In this document: positions 6,537 to 13,368 of the stretch, piece after piece | Numbering within the stretch: position 1 is the stretch's first letter | Layout of the letters: the number at the start of each line of letters is the position of its first letter | NCBI GenBank assembly: GCA_046263195.1 | Contig: JBHELG010000130.1 | Span: 1 to 16,949, forward strand | Origin: JBHELG01 sp046263195 | Lineage (GTDB): Bacteria > Actinomycetota > Nitriliruptoria > Nitriliruptorales > JAHWKO01 | DNA length: 16,949 bases | Direction of reading: 5' to 3' | Notes under the pieces: generated by a model | Told to the model about the DNA's origin: nothing | What the model saw: the letters and a program-made list of their open reading frames with translations, nothing else | Databases searched by the model: none | Program-made: the position numbers and the translations under genes

Positions 6537-7490
6537 ATGAGTCAAGAGGGTCCTCCGGGCGAGATCTGCGTCTTCGCGCCCGCGCCGATGCTGACCGTGA
6601 CCATCGAACAAACCACGAACGGGGAGCCCGAGCTGCACGTGCACTGCGGAGGCCAGGGGTTCTGGGTGGCCCGCATGATCAAGACGCTGGGGTCCACATT
6701 GACCTTGTGTGCCTCTTTCGGAGGAGAGACGGGGTCGGTCGCCCGTCACCTGGTCGAGGAGGCATCGATGTCCCTGCGGGCGACGACGAGCGCCAGCCCG
6801 AACCCCGCGTACATTCAGGATCGTCGCAGCGGAGAGCGCCAGGAGATCATCAACGTGCCTGCCGGTGCGCTGACTCGCCATGAGATCGACGACCTCTACA
6901 GTGCGACCCTGACCGCGTCGCTGGCGGCGAAGGTGTGCGTGCTCACTGGGCCGCAGGACCCGGAAGTCTTGTCGCCGACGGTCTATCGCAGACTTGCCAC
7001 AGACCTCGGCACAAACGGCGTGATGGTGCTTGCGGACCTCTCCGGCGAGCAGCTGAGCCAGGCGCTGCAAGGCGGCGTTCGTCTGCTGAAGGTCAGCCAG
7101 GATGAGCTTGTCGACGGCGGGTGGGCGTCGAGCGACGACGAGTCCGGCGTGATCGAGGGCCTGAAGAGGCTGCGCGAGGCCGGCGCGCAGGAGATAGTCG
7201 TGTCACGCGGCGCAGAGCCCGCAATGGCCCTGGTCGACGACAAGACGGTGGCAGTGGAGCCGCCCAGCCTGGAGCCCGTGGACACGAGGGGGTCGGGGGA
7301 TTCCATGACTGCGGCGCTTGCCGTTTCACTGTCCCGTGACCTCGACGCATCTTCGGCACTGAAGTTCGCGGCTGCCGCCGCGGCGCTGAACATCACACGC
7401 AGGGGACTAGGCAGCGGACGGCAGACCGACATCGAGCACCTCGCCGACCGCATCGAGTTGCGCAGGCTGGATGATGCCGAGGGGTCATGA
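6537..7490 (+). CDS. PfkB-family sugar kinase, 1-phosphofructokinase-like
   Basis: A 317-aa cytoplasmic kinase of the ribokinase/PfkB family, transferring phosphate from ATP to a sugar or sugar phosphate. The second PfkB signature is clear at D249-TRGSGDS, with D255 as the expected catalytic base and the GSG segment as the anion hole. The first signature appears at 38-52 as GGQGFWVARMIKTLG, where most members read GGKGxNxA, so Trp43 replaces the usual Asn. An Ala-rich helix (KFAAAAAALNITRRG) follows the catalytic loop as usual. The overall layout is nearest to 1-phosphofructokinase/tagatose-6-phosphate kinase-like proteins, but the substrate is open. ATG at 6537 has only a weak AGAGA ahead of it. 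No sugar transporter or other sugar enzyme is adjacent, and it converges on the 58-aa gene. Confidence 0.88.
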   Translation: MSQEGPPGEICVFAPAPMLTVTIEQTTNGEPELHVHCGGQGFWVARMIKTLGSTLTLCASFGGETGSVARHLVEEASMSLRATTSASPNPAYIQDRRSGERQEIINVPAGALTRHEIDDLYSATLTASLAAKVCVLTGPQDPEVLSPTVYRRLATDLGTNGVMVLADLSGEQLSQALQGGVRLLKVSQDELVDGGWASSDDESGVIEGLKRLREAGAQEIVVSRGAEPAMALVDDKTVAVEPPSLEPVDTRGSGDSMTAALAVSLSRDLDASSALKFAAAAAALNITRRGLGSGRQTDIEHLADRIELRRLDDAEGS

Positions 7491-7553
7491 GCTGGACCTC
7501 ATCGACCGCGGCTCGCTCTGCCTCCGCTTGTCAGACGGCCGATAGGGGTCGTC

Positions 7554-7573
7554 GCACGGCTCATGCGCCGTGC
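7554..7573. terminator. Hairpin at the convergent ends of the kinase and 58-aa genes
   Basis: GCACGGC (7554-7560) and GCCGTGC (7567-7573) form a perfect 7-bp stem with a 6-nt loop. The stem includes the stop codon of the minus-strand 58-aa gene and lies 64 nt beyond the kinase stop, so it could act on both transcripts. No T-run is present. Confidence 0.4.
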
Positions 7574-7737
7574 AGCTCGCGGCGCACCTGCGCGGCCTCG
7601 GCCGCCAGCAACTGGAGCAGGACGGCCTGCACCTCGTCGAGTTCGAAGGCCCGCTCCGCGATCTGCTCATTGGTGGCTTCGGGGTCGGCTTTCAACAGTT
7701 GCTCAAGGGTCGGTCGCATCACCTCGGTCAGAGCCAT
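7561..7737 (-). CDS. Small unrecognised helical protein (58 aa)
   Basis: No family recognised. ATG at 7737 follows a GAGGAGAGAGG purine run at the right distance; the frame continues upstream, but that part crosses the peptide-binding-protein remnant and is not protein-like. The 58 residues are almost entirely helical and acidic (LTEVMRPTLEQLLKADPEATNEQIAERAFELDEVQAVLLQLLAAEAAQVRREL), with no Cys, Trp or membrane segment. It may be a small dimeric helical bundle, but the function is unknown. It converges on the kinase gene, with a hairpin across its stop codon. Confidence 0.62.
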   Translation of the reverse strand: MALTEVMRPTLEQLLKADPEATNEQIAERAFELDEVQAVLLQLLAAEAAQVRRELHGA

Positions 7738-7776
7738 GCCTCTCTCCTCGTCGCGTCGTGTGGATGCTACAAATAG

Positions 7777-8067
7777 GCCGCTCCACGGCACCCGCACCAT
7801 TCCGACGAAGTCAGCACAACCGGAACGCCCAACAACGCTCCCGGCTACAAGAACCCGGTCGTGGATCAGGCCTTCGACGCTGCCGTGCAGACCATCGACC
7901 CGGCCGCCCGCTTCGGGCACTACCACACCTTCCAGGAAGAGGTAGCCCGAGACCTGCCCTACGTATGGCTCATCGAGACTCCGAACGTCCGCGGTTGGAC
8001 GGCGAAGTGCACCGGGTTCAGGGCCTACACGGGCCTGTTCGCCGAAGGCGCCTACTGCGCCGGATAG
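7777..8067 (+). pseudogene. C-terminal remnant of an ABC peptide-binding protein (SBP_bac_5-like)
   Basis: The frame from just after the TAG at 7774-7776 to the TAG at 8065-8067 reads like the last 85-95 residues of a family 5 extracellular solute-binding protein. It has an N-x-x-GYKNPVVDQAFDAA segment (typical GYsNPevDrl), then DPAARFGHYHTFQEEVARDLPYVWLIETPNVRGW, the usual late helix and strand, and a C-terminal tail. The other roughly 450 residues, the signal peptide and any start with a ribosome binding site are missing; GTG at 7861 has none. Upstream DNA instead encodes the 58-aa gene on the other strand. No permease or ATPase genes of the transporter are nearby. It is most simply a deletion remnant with its junction near 7777-7800. 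Confidence 0.72.
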
Positions 8068-8295
8068 GGCGGGCCGGGTCGGTGGACCGGGCTTCGCGAC
8101 GCGTCCCTCTTCGATGGCGGGTATCACCTCGCCGTTTCTGGACCAGCGTTACCGGGCGAAAGTCCACGATGACCGTCGAGGAGGCGGCCTCTGGATCAAA
8201 CCCCCGTGCGCCCCCATGCCCCGCTCCCAGCTATTTTCTGGCTATCCCTCGTCGGCAGGAAGCTGGGTAGAAGTTGTGAGCGAAGAGGAGACTGC

Positions 8296-8721
8296 ATGGC
8301 CGGAACCGTACGCGATGTGATGACGGCCGGCGCAGAGACGCTCGGCGAGGACGAGACGATCCTGGAGGCGGCGAGGCGCCTCGCCGAAGCCAACGTCGGC
8401 GCCCTGCCCATCCTGGGAGCCGACGGCGAGGTCAGGGGCATGCTGACCGACCGTGATATCGCGGTGAAGGTGGTCGCTGAAGGACGTGATCCCAGCGAGA
8501 TGAAGGCGGGTGCTCTGGCGCAGGGCAGTGTGGTGACGGTGTCCCCGGATGACTCGCTCGACGAAGCCCTAAAGAGGATGACGGCAGCGGAAGTGCGTCG
8601 CCTGCCGGTCGTCGAAGGGGAGAACCTCGTCGGAGTCGTGAGTCAGGCCGACCTCGCGCGGGCCCTGCCCGAGGAGAAGGCCGGCGCTCTCGTGGAAGCG
8701 GTCGCAGCTTCGACCACCTAG
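8296..8721 (+). CDS. Two-CBS-domain protein
   Basis: A 141-aa cytoplasmic protein consisting almost only of a CBS pair (Bateman module), which usually binds adenine nucleotides or similar ligands and acts as an energy or stress sensor. CBS1 covers about 3-58 (VRDVMTAGAETLGEDETI, then ILGADGEVRGMLTDRDIA) and CBS2 about 71-126 (VVTVSPDDSLDEALKRM, then PVVEGENLVGVVSQADLA). ATG at 8296 is chosen for the GAGGAG box five bases upstream and because the conserved VRDVMT follows at once; the frame is open to 8206. It lies 86 bp before the response-regulator gene on the same strand, but a separate promoter for that gene lies between them. No output domain is fused, so its partner is unknown. Confidence 0.9.
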   Translation: MAGTVRDVMTAGAETLGEDETILEAARRLAEANVGALPILGADGEVRGMLTDRDIAVKVVAEGRDPSEMKAGALAQGSVVTVSPDDSLDEALKRMTAAEVRRLPVVEGENLVGVVSQADLARALPEEKAGALVEAVAASTT

Positions 8722-8743
8722 GGGTCCGCCTGCCCGCGCCGAG

Positions 8744-8807
8744 TCTCCACGAAATCTCCACACTGCTCGCGCCGGCCGCGAGTATCCCGTTCCTAGACTC
8801 TCGGCCG
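8744..8807 (+). promoter_or_regulatory. Promoter of the two-component operon: 11-bp-spaced direct repeats plus -10, leaderless
   Basis: TCTCCAC occurs at 8744-8750 and again at 8755-8761, a period of 11 bp, or one helical turn. OmpR/PhoB-family regulators typically bind such direct repeats. TAGACT at 8794-8799 fits the actinobacterial -10 pattern TANNNT. Only eight bases separate it from the ATG at 8808, and no ribosome binding site is seen, so transcription probably starts at or next to the ATG. The repeats end about ten bases before the expected -35, a position suited to an activator. Autoregulation by the encoded regulator is inferred. Confidence 0.55.
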
Positions 8808-9482
8808 ATGTCCTACACGATCGCCGTCATCGAGGACGAGCCCACCATTGCGCGGTCCGTCGCCGCTCGGCTGCGCGCCGAAGGCTTCGAGGTGGAGGTC
8901 GCACACGACGGCCACGAGGGAGTGGAACTCGTACGGCGGCTGCGCCCTGATCTCGTCCTGCTCGACCTGATGCTGCCGGGGTTGGACGGGTTGGAGGTGT
9001 GTCGCCGCATACAGGCCGAACGGCCCGTGGCCGTATTGATGCTCACAGCCAAGGATGACGAGACCGACCTGCTGGTGGGGCTTGGAGTTGGCGCAGACGA
9101 CTATGTGACCAAGCCGTTCAGCCCTCGGGAGTTGGTGGCCCGCATTCGCGCAGTGCTGCGGCGCGTCGACAGTCAGTCACGGCCGAGTGGCGAGGTAGTT
9201 CGACTGGGCCCGGTCGAGATTGATCCTGCCCGCCGGCGCGTCACACGCGACAGTGAAGAGGTCCACCTGACCCCGTTGGAATTCGACCTCCTTCACCACC
9301 TCGCGAGCCGGCCCGGCGTGGTCCACAGCCGTGAGAGGCTGCTCGTGGAGGTATGGGGCTACGGGGACGGTACTGGCGCTCGGACAGTCGACTCTCACGT
9401 CGGGGCGCTGCGACGCAAGCTCGGCGACGGGATCGTCCGCACTGTCCATGGCGTCGGCTACGCCGCCGAGGAGTCGTCGTGA
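8808..9482 (+). CDS. Response regulator, OmpR/PhoB family
   Basis: A 224-aa DNA-binding response regulator. The receiver domain (3-118) has the acidic pair E9/D10/E11, phosphoacceptor D53 (LVLLDLMLPG), T80 and K102 (VTKPFSP). The winged-helix DNA-binding domain (about 130-222) has LTPLEFDLLHHLASRPGVVHSRERLLVEVWG and the typical TVDSHVGALRRKLGD recognition helix, then VRTVHGVGYA. It starts at ATG 8808 without a visible ribosome binding site, eight bases after a -10 box, so it is probably translated from a leaderless mRNA. Its stop overlaps the GTG start of the kinase gene, so the two form a cognate pair. Genes controlled are unknown; the repeats just upstream make its own operon a likely target. 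Confidence 0.95.
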   Translation: MSYTIAVIEDEPTIARSVAARLRAEGFEVEVAHDGHEGVELVRRLRPDLVLLDLMLPGLDGLEVCRRIQAERPVAVLMLTAKDDETDLLVGLGVGADDYVTKPFSPRELVARIRAVLRRVDSQSRPSGEVVRLGPVEIDPARRRVTRDSEEVHLTPLEFDLLHHLASRPGVVHSRERLLVEVWGYGDGTGARTVDSHVGALRRKLGDGIVRTVHGVGYAAEESS

Positions 9483-10486
9483 GGCAGCGCCGGTTCAGGC
9501 CGCTCGACCGTGTCCCGTCCATCAAGCTGAAGCTGGGTGTCCTCATCGTCGCCGCGGTCACTGTGACGTCGCTGACGATTGCGGTCGGGCAGGGCCACGG
9601 CTGGCCCATCCTGGTCCTGGCGCTGGTGGGCATTGTCGTGGGTCTGGCGATGGTTCACGTGCTTGCCCGTGGCATGACGTACCCGCTGTGGGAGATGGCG
9701 GAGGCTGCCTCGGCCATGGCGCACGGCGACCACGACCGCCGTGTCACAGCGAGCTCGCAGGACGAGGTCGGCGAGCTGGCCCGCGCGTTCAACCGGATGT
9801 CGGCCGAGCTCGCGGAGGTCGACCAGATGCGTCGAGACCTCGTGGCGAACGTGTCCCACGAGCTGCGCACGCCCATCGGTGCCCTGCAGCTGGTCCTCGA
9901 GAATCTGGTGGACGGCGTCGAGGAGCCTGACCCACGAACCTTCCAGACGATGCTGGCTCAGGTCGAGCGGCTGGCGCGTCTGGTGGATCAGCTGCTGGAT
10001 TTGTCCCGTTTCGAGTCGGGGGCCGTCCCCTTCCATCCTCGTGAGTTTGCGCTGCGACCGGTCCTGCAGCAGGCGGTCGAGGAGGCCGGATTGCGCGAGC
10101 CAACCGTCATGCTGGCCGTCGATGAGGACTCCGACGTGCAGGCGCATGGGGATCCCGAACGGATCCATCAAGTCGTCGCCAACCTGCTCGACAACGCGAT
10201 TCGCCACTCCCCCCCGGGTGGCGTGGTAGAGCTGCGTGCGGGGATATCCGACGGCAGGGTCCGAATCGTCGTCGCCGACGAGGGACCCGGTGTCCCGCCG
10301 GACGAGGCCGAACGCATTTTCGAGCGCTTTTACCGGGCGGACGCTGCACGGTCCCGGGACGGGGCGGGGCTTGGGCTATCCATCGCCCGCTGGATCATCG
10401 ACCTCCACGGAGGCGACATCCGCGTCGAGAGTGGCGAGCCTCACGGCTGCCGGATGGTCGTCGAGCTCCCGGCGGCGCAGCGGTGA
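9479..10486 (+). CDS. Sensor histidine kinase (HAMP-HisKA-HATPase)
   Basis: A 335-aa membrane sensor kinase, partner of the upstream regulator. Two membrane segments lie at about 17-37 and 42-63, with only a few residues between them, so there is almost no extracytoplasmic sensing domain. HAMP (64-115) is followed by HisKA with phosphorylated H127 (LVANVSHELRTP). The ATPase domain has the N box (N235-LLDN239), G1 (D267-EGPG), F box (FERFYRAD) and G2 (GAGLGLS at 295-301). The start is GTG at 9479, whose last two bases overlap the regulator stop (GTGA); this fits translational coupling, while the open frame back to 9353 is the regulator in another frame. Its own stop overlaps the next start the same way. 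The signal is probably sensed in the membrane or through the DUF4173-like partner (inference). Confidence 0.94.
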   Translation: MRQRRFRPLDRVPSIKLKLGVLIVAAVTVTSLTIAVGQGHGWPILVLALVGIVVGLAMVHVLARGMTYPLWEMAEAASAMAHGDHDRRVTASSQDEVGELARAFNRMSAELAEVDQMRRDLVANVSHELRTPIGALQLVLENLVDGVEEPDPRTFQTMLAQVERLARLVDQLLDLSRFESGAVPFHPREFALRPVLQQAVEEAGLREPTVMLAVDEDSDVQAHGDPERIHQVVANLLDNAIRHSPPGGVVELRAGISDGRVRIVVADEGPGVPPDEAERIFERFYRADAARSRDGAGLGLSIARWIIDLHGGDIRVESGEPHGCRMVVELPAAQR

Positions 10487-11895
10487 ACGACGTCAACCTC
10501 AACCTACCAAGACCTGAAGCTCTGCTCGCCGCCGGCGTTGCCGCAGCCGTCCTGGTCGTAGGCAACCCCGTCGGGCTAGGCACGATCATGTCTGCTGTCG
10601 CGGTGGCCGCTGCGGTCGTAGCCCAGGTCCCAAGACCGCTGGGAGGCGCGACGGTCATGGATGCCGCACTCGCCCTCCTACTTGCCGCTACGACGACCGC
10701 AACGACCGGCAGGTGGATGCTGGCGCTGACACTGCCAGCGGCCCTCTACTTCGCGTCGCTGGCGCTCGCCGGCGGTCGGTCATGGGGGGAAGTGCTGACG
10801 GCGCCCCTGGCGCCTCTACGGGCGACGAGGGACGCCCTACCAACCTTCTGGACCTCGTTGGGGGAGCGGTTGGGCGCAAACACGCCCCACCGCAACGTCA
10901 CCCTGCTGCGCGGCGTCGGCCTCGCTCTGGTCCTGGTGACGGTGTTCGGAACCCTCTTCGTTTCGGCCGACCGGGCCTTCGCTGAGCTGACGGAACGCTA
11001 CTTGCTGCCCCATTGGAACCTCCGACTGCTGCCTGTTCGGGTGGGCGTCGGGGCGCTGGTCGCTCTTGGTGGCGCAGCGTTGACGGCGGCTCCGCTCCTT
11101 GCGCGCAGGGAAGCGTTCGAACCTGCCCAACGCCAGCTGACGCGGGCGGAATGGCTTACCGCGCTGGGAGCGCTTGACCTGCTGTTCGCCGCCTTCGTCG
11201 CCGTGCAGGTTGCCGTGCTTTTCGGCGGGCATACCCACGTGCTCGAGACCGCCGGTCTCACTTACGCCGAGTACGCGCGGCAAGGCTTCTTCCAGCTGCT
11301 CGTCGTCGCTGGGCTGACACTCGCCGTCATCGCCGGTTCAGTCCGTTGGGCACGATGCGAGAACCCTCATGAGGTGTGGATCTTGCGCATCCTCCTCGGC
11401 GTGCTGTGCCTGCTGACATTGGTCGTGGTCATCTCGGCCCTGCGGCGCCTGGACCTGTACGAGCAAGCCTTCGGATTCACCCGCGCGCGTATGCTCGCCC
11501 ACGGGATACTGCTCTGGTTCGCGGCTCTTTTCCTGCTCCTCATCGGGGCGGGAGTCCGCAGGCAGTCGACTTGGCTCCCACGGAGCCTCGTCTGGTTGAC
11601 CGGCATCGCGCTACTGGCATGCGCGCTCCTGCACCCCGACGCACTCGTGGCAAAGCACAATGTCGCCCGCTGGTCGCAGACCGGACTGATCGACCTCGCC
11701 TACCTCGACGGTCTCAGCGCCGACGCCATTCCAGCATTGGCCAAGTTGCCGCCCCGACTGCGCTCGTGCGTGCTCACCGACGACGTTGACCACCTGCACC
11801 GACCGGAGCCCTGGCACGCCTTCAATCTCAGCCGACACCGGGCACGCCAGATCCTGAATGCCCTCGACCTGGGCGTCCCTTGTCAGCGCAGGTGA
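10483..11895 (+). CDS. Polytopic membrane protein, DUF4173/DUF4153-like
   Basis: A 470-aa integral membrane protein with roughly ten to twelve hydrophobic segments, and a soluble C-terminal tail from about 385. The segment TYAEYARQGFFQLLVVAGLTLAVI is the hallmark stretch I associate with DUF4173/DUF4153 proteins, whose biochemical role is unknown. The middle loop FVSADRAFAELTERYLLPHW also fits. The C-terminal NVARWSQTGLIDLAYLDGLSADAIPAL resembles the end of these proteins, where a conserved NxxR..TG..D..YL..LS.DA pattern precedes short soluble helices. The start is GTG at 10483, overlapping the kinase stop by GTGA, so it is co-translated with the two-component pair. The close coupling suggests it is part of the signalling unit, as sensor partner or as main target. 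Confidence 0.85.
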   Translation: MNDVNLNLPRPEALLAAGVAAAVLVVGNPVGLGTIMSAVAVAAAVVAQVPRPLGGATVMDAALALLLAATTTATTGRWMLALTLPAALYFASLALAGGRSWGEVLTAPLAPLRATRDALPTFWTSLGERLGANTPHRNVTLLRGVGLALVLVTVFGTLFVSADRAFAELTERYLLPHWNLRLLPVRVGVGALVALGGAALTAAPLLARREAFEPAQRQLTRAEWLTALGALDLLFAAFVAVQVAVLFGGHTHVLETAGLTYAEYARQGFFQLLVVAGLTLAVIAGSVRWARCENPHEVWILRILLGVLCLLTLVVVISALRRLDLYEQAFGFTRARMLAHGILLWFAALFLLLIGAGVRRQSTWLPRSLVWLTGIALLACALLHPDALVAKHNVARWSQTGLIDLAYLDGLSADAIPALAKLPPRLRSCVLTDDVDHLHRPEPWHAFNLSRHRARQILNALDLGVPCQRR

Positions 11896-12006
11896 GAGCG
11901 GGCTCATCGCTGCCACGCGTCTGTATTCGCAGCAGCTCAACAGTCCTCGGGGCGCCGGATCACCCGCTCTGGCTGGCATGGTGGCCGGGGAAGTAGCCGG
12001 GGGGTG

Positions 12007-12058
12007 GGGCCGGTCACGGAATCGGGACGTGTAGAGCAACTCCGTGTCTGACCGGCCC
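12007..12058 (+). terminator. Long hairpin after the two-component operon
   Basis: GGGCCGGTC (12007-12015) pairs perfectly with GACCGGCCC (12050-12058), and the adjoining ACGGA (12016-12020) with TCCGT (12041-12045), leaving a 4-nt bulge on one side and a 20-nt loop. This stable stem lies 111 nt beyond the DUF4173-like gene stop and 90 nt before the PAS-protein start, so it may end the operon. No T-run follows, hence moderate confidence. Confidence 0.45.
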
Positions 12059-12147
12059 ATTACCGCCTCTCCGATTCGTCACACTGGTTCCGTCGGCGCC
12101 TGGAGAGCATCCTTGACAGGGTCTGCGAAACTCCTGAGGAGGGTGCC

Positions 12148-12543
12148 GTGGCACAGGAGCCGATCGAGGTCATCTTGGCCAAGCGGCTCGCCAGCCACCT
12201 GGCGATGCCGATCTTTCTCGTAGACCCGAGGGGCAACCTGCTCTTCTACAACGAGCCGGCCGAGCGGCTGCTCGGTCAGCGGTTCGATGAGACCGGTGAG
12301 ATGTCGGTCGAGCAGTGGAGCAGGGCCTTCCAACAGGTAGACGCGAACGATCGGCCACTGCCCCTGAGCGAACGCCCTCTCGTTTTTGCCTTGGACAAGC
12401 GCGAGCCGACCCACCGCACGATGAGTATCCGTGGCTTGGACGGGGTGCGTCGGGATCTTGCGGTGACAGCCCTCCCACTGGAAGGCGTGAGCGGGCGTTT
12501 CGTGGGCGCCATCGCCGTCTTCTGGGAGGAGGCTGCGCGATGA
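12148..12543 (+). CDS. Stand-alone PAS-domain protein
   Basis: A 131-aa cytoplasmic protein that is a single PAS domain. After an N-terminal helix (EVILAKRLASHLAMP) comes the typical PAS start (IFLVDPRGNLLFYNEPAERLLGQRFDE). The end of the domain is also typical (VTALPLEGVSGRFVGAIAVFWE). PAS domains sense small ligands, redox state or light, or bind partner proteins. No kinase, cyclase or DNA-binding domain is fused, so it probably acts through another protein. The start is GTG at 12148 with AGGAGG five bases upstream. Its stop forms an ATGA overlap with a short downstream frame from 12540 that soon runs antisense to the dioxygenase-like gene and is not called. A perfect TTGACA at 12113 has no matching -10. 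Confidence 0.85.
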   Translation: MAQEPIEVILAKRLASHLAMPIFLVDPRGNLLFYNEPAERLLGQRFDETGEMSVEQWSRAFQQVDANDRPLPLSERPLVFALDKREPTHRTMSIRGLDGVRRDLAVTALPLEGVSGRFVGAIAVFWEEAAR

Positions 12544-12634
12544 AGCACGTTGTGGGGCAGTGGTGTTCTCAGCTGGGTCAACCGGCGCTGGTCCTCGTGC
12601 GTCGTTGCGAGGTGCCACGTTCAACGCCTGCTCG

Positions 12635-13156
12635 TTATGACTCCTTTGGGATCGGCTCGGGGACGATCCGCCCGGCGGTGGGGAGGCCAGACCAGCGGCC
12701 GACCTCTGCGTCGAGGTCGAGGCGGTCCACGGGGGCGGCCTGCTCGAAGGAGCCCCACTCCTCGCGAGGCAGCATCCACATGATCTCGAACTCGTTGCCG
12801 TCGGGGTCGGCGCCGTAGACGCTCTTTGTGGCGCCGTGGTTGGACTCACCGGTGTAGGCACCTGCCTCCAGGAGCGCCTGACGCGCTTGGGCGAGCTCGT
12901 CGATGGTGTCGACCTGCCAGGCGAGGTGGTACAGGCCGAGCGCCCCGCGCCGCTTCGGTCCACTGGCGGTACCGACGCCGAAGAGGCCGAGATCGTGATG
13001 GTTGCCGGAGCGTGGAAGCCGCAGGAAGGCGGCATTCGCACGCGGCTCGCGGGCGATCACCTCCATACCGAACGTGTCGCCGTAGAACCGGACGGCACGT
13101 TCGAGGTCAGAGACGAACAGCACGGCATGGTTGAGGCGAACAGGGGAGAAGGGCAC
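12635..13156 (-). CDS. VOC-family protein, extradiol dioxygenase/glyoxalase-like
   Basis: A 173-aa cytoplasmic metalloprotein of the vicinal oxygen chelate superfamily. The metal-binding triad of extradiol dioxygenases is visible as H10 (RLNHAVLFVSDLERAVRFY), H77 (LGLYHLAWQV) and E124 (DPDGNEFEIMW). The two beta-alpha-beta-beta-beta modules cover about 5-60 and 72-127, so it could be a one-domain catechol-2,3-dioxygenase-like enzyme or a related lyase; the substrate is not evident. The last 45 residues are an extension beyond the VOC fold. The start is GTG at 13156 with AAGGAG (13163-13168) six bases upstream. It lies 212 bp downstream of the MarR gene on the same strand, a gap that contains two palindromes. 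MarR proteins often control genes for aromatic or electrophile metabolism, so regulation by its neighbour is plausible but unproven. Confidence 0.88.
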   Translation of the reverse strand: MPFSPVRLNHAVLFVSDLERAVRFYGDTFGMEVIAREPRANAAFLRLPRSGNHHDLGLFGVGTASGPKRRGALGLYHLAWQVDTIDELAQARQALLEAGAYTGESNHGATKSVYGADPDGNEFEIMWMLPREEWGSFEQAAPVDRLDLDAEVGRWSGLPTAGRIVPEPIPKES

Positions 13157-13239
13157 GGCAAGCTCCTTGTCCGTGTCCCGAGCGGCGGCACCGCTCCGGA
13201 CGGCTGCATGGCGCTGTCAGTCGGTCTTGACGGCCGATA

Positions 13240-13253
13240 CCTCGAATTCGAGG
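13240..13253. promoter_or_regulatory. 14-bp perfect palindrome upstream of the VOC gene
   Basis: CCTCGAATTCGAGG is a perfect palindrome, 84 bp upstream of the VOC-protein start. Position and symmetry fit an operator for a dimeric regulator. It differs in sequence from the operator in front of the MarR gene, so a different protein would be needed, or it is chance. No promoter boxes could be paired with it. Confidence 0.35.
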
Positions 13254-13276
13254 ACGACCTTGTCGCTGAGTCGGAG

Positions 13277-13293
13277 CAGGACCAGTGGTCCTG
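13277..13293. repeat. 17-bp perfect palindrome between the MarR and VOC genes
   Basis: CAGGACCAGTGGTCCTG has 8-bp arms around a single central base. As RNA it would fold into a 7-bp stem with a 3-nt loop; as DNA it could be a protein-binding site. It lies 76 bp after the MarR stop on the minus strand, so it may end that transcript or act in the VOC promoter. No T-run is seen. Confidence 0.4.
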
Positions 13294-13368
13294 ATGGATG
13301 GAGTTCGTCGCACGGTCCCGCATCACGAGGGTGCGGGCGTGGGGTGGACAACTGCGTTGAGGGGACAA

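Noticed and set aside
12113..12118. Perfect -35 hexamer TTGACA before the PAS gene
   Set aside because: At 16-18 bp downstream the sequence is the ribosome binding site, with no -10-like hexamer.
12540..12818. Frame starting in an ATGA overlap with the PAS gene stop
   Set aside because: After about 30 codons it runs antisense to the well-supported VOC gene, has no recognisable domain and turns Ser/Arg-rich like a shadow frame.
13209..13294. Possible short coding ends on either strand in the MarR-VOC gap (e.g. minus-strand ...LRLSDKVVLEFEVSAVKTD then stop)
   Set aside because: Looks protein-like over about 20 residues only, has no start or homologous body, and overlaps two palindromes that create mirrored patterns.
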